Below are positions 40,123 through 41,213 of a stretch of 41,213 bases of DNA, in pieces. The notes beneath the pieces are model-generated. The model had not been told where the DNA came from. It searched no databases and worked only from the letters and a program-made list of their open reading frames with translations. This stretch comes from Ilumatobacteraceae bacterium (lineage in GTDB: Bacteria; Actinomycetota; Acidimicrobiia; Acidimicrobiales; Ilumatobacteraceae): contig JAOBWK010000073.1 in the NCBI GenBank assembly GCA_025463305.1, forward strand, positions 1-41,213. The letters run 5' to 3'. Made by a program: the position numbers and the translations under genes. How positions within the stretch are numbered: the first letter of the stretch is position 1; the number at the start of each line of letters is the position of its first letter.

Positions 40123-41213
40123 TCAGCCGCCGGCGGCGAACTGCTGCGAGATGCGGTTGGCGTCGAGCTTGGCGGCCGCCAGTGCCGGAACGCCCGTGAC
40201 GGGAGCGATCCACGAGTCGTCGCAGTCGTACTTGCCGGGCGTCGTCGGCTCGACCTGGCTGTAGACGGTGCCGGTGAGCTTGATCAACAGGCTGCACTTC
40301 GGCGGGTGGTTGCCACCCGGATCGTCCTCGGCGTGCAGGCCGTGACCGGTCCAGCTGTGCGTGTTCTTGAGGTTGGTGAGCACGCAGTCGCGGGTCAGCG
40401 TGTCACCGCACGCCGAGGAAGCCGTGGCCCAGAGCAGGAACGACGACGTGGCCTGCATGCCGAGCTGCGACGTGTCGCCGCCCGACGCCTTGAGCAGATC
40501 CAGGTAGTCCTGGGTGGCCTTGTTCTGGCTGGCCTCTTCGAACGGGATGTAGGTCATCCGGATGTAGAGGTTGTCCAGCGCGCCGTCGGTGTTGGCCGCT
40601 GCGCAGCCCGCCTCGTAGTGGTTCGTGTCGGTGATGATCGGCACGTTGAAGTCGTTGGCCGCGGCCGCCTGGGCGAACAGCTGCAGGTTCGGCAGGCACG
40701 ATCCGGCCCAGAAGACCGCGGTCGAGCCGGCGTCCTTGAGCTGCTTGACGAACGGCGTCCAGTCCGACTCGCCGGCGACGTTGTACTCGAGCGTCGTCTC
40801 CGAGAAGTCCCAGCCGAAGTTCTTGGCGACGGCCACGGCCTTGTCGCGCGTCTCCTGCGTCGCCGAGTAGTTCGCCACCAGGACACCCACGTGCTTGACT
40901 GCGTCGCCGAGCAGCGTGGTGGTCTGCGCGAACACACCGGCCGGCGTCTCGTCGGCCGGGTTCGGCACCGCGTTGTAGACGTCCTTGCCCATCGCGAAGG
41001 CTGCGCTCACGGTGTATGCCGGGACCGCGGGCAGCCCGCAGGCGAGGCGGGTCTCCTCCTGGTTGGAGTCGAAGGCCCAGCCCTCACCGACGAGGAAGAA
41101 GTTCTTGTCGTCGCACGCGCCCTGGATGGCTGGGCCGACGTTGAGCAGCTGGGCGTCGTAGTAGTTGAACTTGATCTGACGACCGTTGATGCCGCCGAGC
41201 TCGTTGCACTTCG
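40123..41213 (-). CDS. ABC branched-chain-amino-acid-type substrate-binding protein, 5' end outside the window
   Basis: The reading frame stays open to the window edge, giving at least 363 residues without the N-terminus. The first visible residues are KCNELGGINGRQIKFNYYDAQ, the conserved first-lobe stretch of periplasmic-binding-protein type I (Peripla_BP_6 / LivJ-like), usually about 50 residues after the mature start. VLVANYSATQETRDKAVAVAKNFGWDFSE and STAVFWAGSCLPNLQLFAQAAAANDFNVPIITD are typical of the second lobe. It captures a solute for an ABC importer. Ligand and transporter genes are not visible here. An internal GTG at 41010 is only a partial start. Confidence 0.88.
   Translation of the reverse strand, partial: KCNELGGINGRQIKFNYYDAQLLNVGPAIQGACDDKNFFLVGEGWAFDSNQEETRLACGLPAVPAYTVSAAFAMGKDVYNAVPNPADETPAGVFAQTTTLLGDAVKHVGVLVANYSATQETRDKAVAVAKNFGWDFSETTLEYNVAGESDWTPFVKQLKDAGSTAVFWAGSCLPNLQLFAQAAAANDFNVPIITDTNHYEAGCAAANTDGALDNLYIRMTYIPFEEASQNKATQDYLDLLKASGGDTSQLGMQATSSFLLWATASSACGDTLTRDCVLTNLKNTHSWTGHGLHAEDDPGGNHPPKCSLLIKLTGTVYSQVEPTTPGKYDCDDSWIAPVTGVPALAAAKLDANRISQQFAAGG

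Overview
The window is GC-rich, densely coded actinobacterial DNA, most likely from an Acidimicrobiia / Ilumatobacter-type bacterium. The evidence is many GTG starts, a DUF222 (13E12-type) HNH protein with an actinobacterial-type LexA box, an F420-type luciferase-like oxidoreductase, an LPxTG protein with its own sortase, a furA-katG pair, and a tmRNA tag ending in ALAA. The placement is inference from gene content; no 16S or other phylogenetic marker is present. I see no insertion sequence, prophage, CRISPR array or tRNA gene. The window opens inside tmRNA (tag ANEQFALAA) and closes inside a substrate-binding protein gene.

Region 1 (1-7.2 kb): the tmRNA 3' part, then a five-gene leftward operon (cyclase-family hydrolase, BKACE-type beta-keto acid cleavage enzyme, DHPON-hydrolase-like alpha/beta hydrolase, NTF2-like protein, NmrA-like reductase). 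It faces a TetR gene across a tandem palindromic operator and looks like an uncharacterised catabolic pathway. A relic of a second TetR gene, a DinB-like protein and two small genes follow. One of the small genes is a 52-residue membrane protein.

Region 2 (7.2-16.5 kb): an SDR diverges from a rightward operon of a two-subunit ThDP decarboxylase (ComD/ComE-like), a DAO-type FAD oxidoreductase and a PxpA-like protein without PxpB or PxpC. Next come a DUF1905 protein with an unknown partner, a ChrA transporter, a leftward membrane set (YeiH-like exporter, CDF-like transporter, unknown membrane protein) and a divergent YeiE/CysB-like LysR regulator.

Region 3 (16.5-24.6 kb) looks like a surface and signalling block. 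It holds a Tat-type glycine-rich surface protein, a small CxCxxC protein, an LPxTG-anchored DUF3494 ice-binding-like protein whose leader resembles a c-di-GMP-I riboswitch, and a sortase. It continues with an RsbW-like kinase, a lipoprotein, a SpoIIE/RsbU-type phosphatase and a PAS-PAS-GGDEF cyclase with an intact I-site and a FliA-like promoter. Production of c-di-GMP and one likely sensor of it therefore lie about 4 kb apart.

Region 4 (24.6-36.5 kb): the HNH gene and a LuxR regulator diverge around a perfect SOS box. Then come an NTF2-like protein, an F420-type LLM oxidoreductase, a Tat-exported purple-acid-phosphatase-like enzyme, furA-katG with a Fur-type dyad, and a secreted S53 (sedolisin) protease. 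Strong hairpins follow katG and the protease gene.

Region 5 (36.5-41.2 kb): acyl-CoA genes (CaiB-type CoA-transferase, translationally coupled quinone oxidoreductase-like MDR, thiolase-like protein without the usual nucleophile) and a partial branched-chain-amino-acid-type ABC substrate-binding protein.
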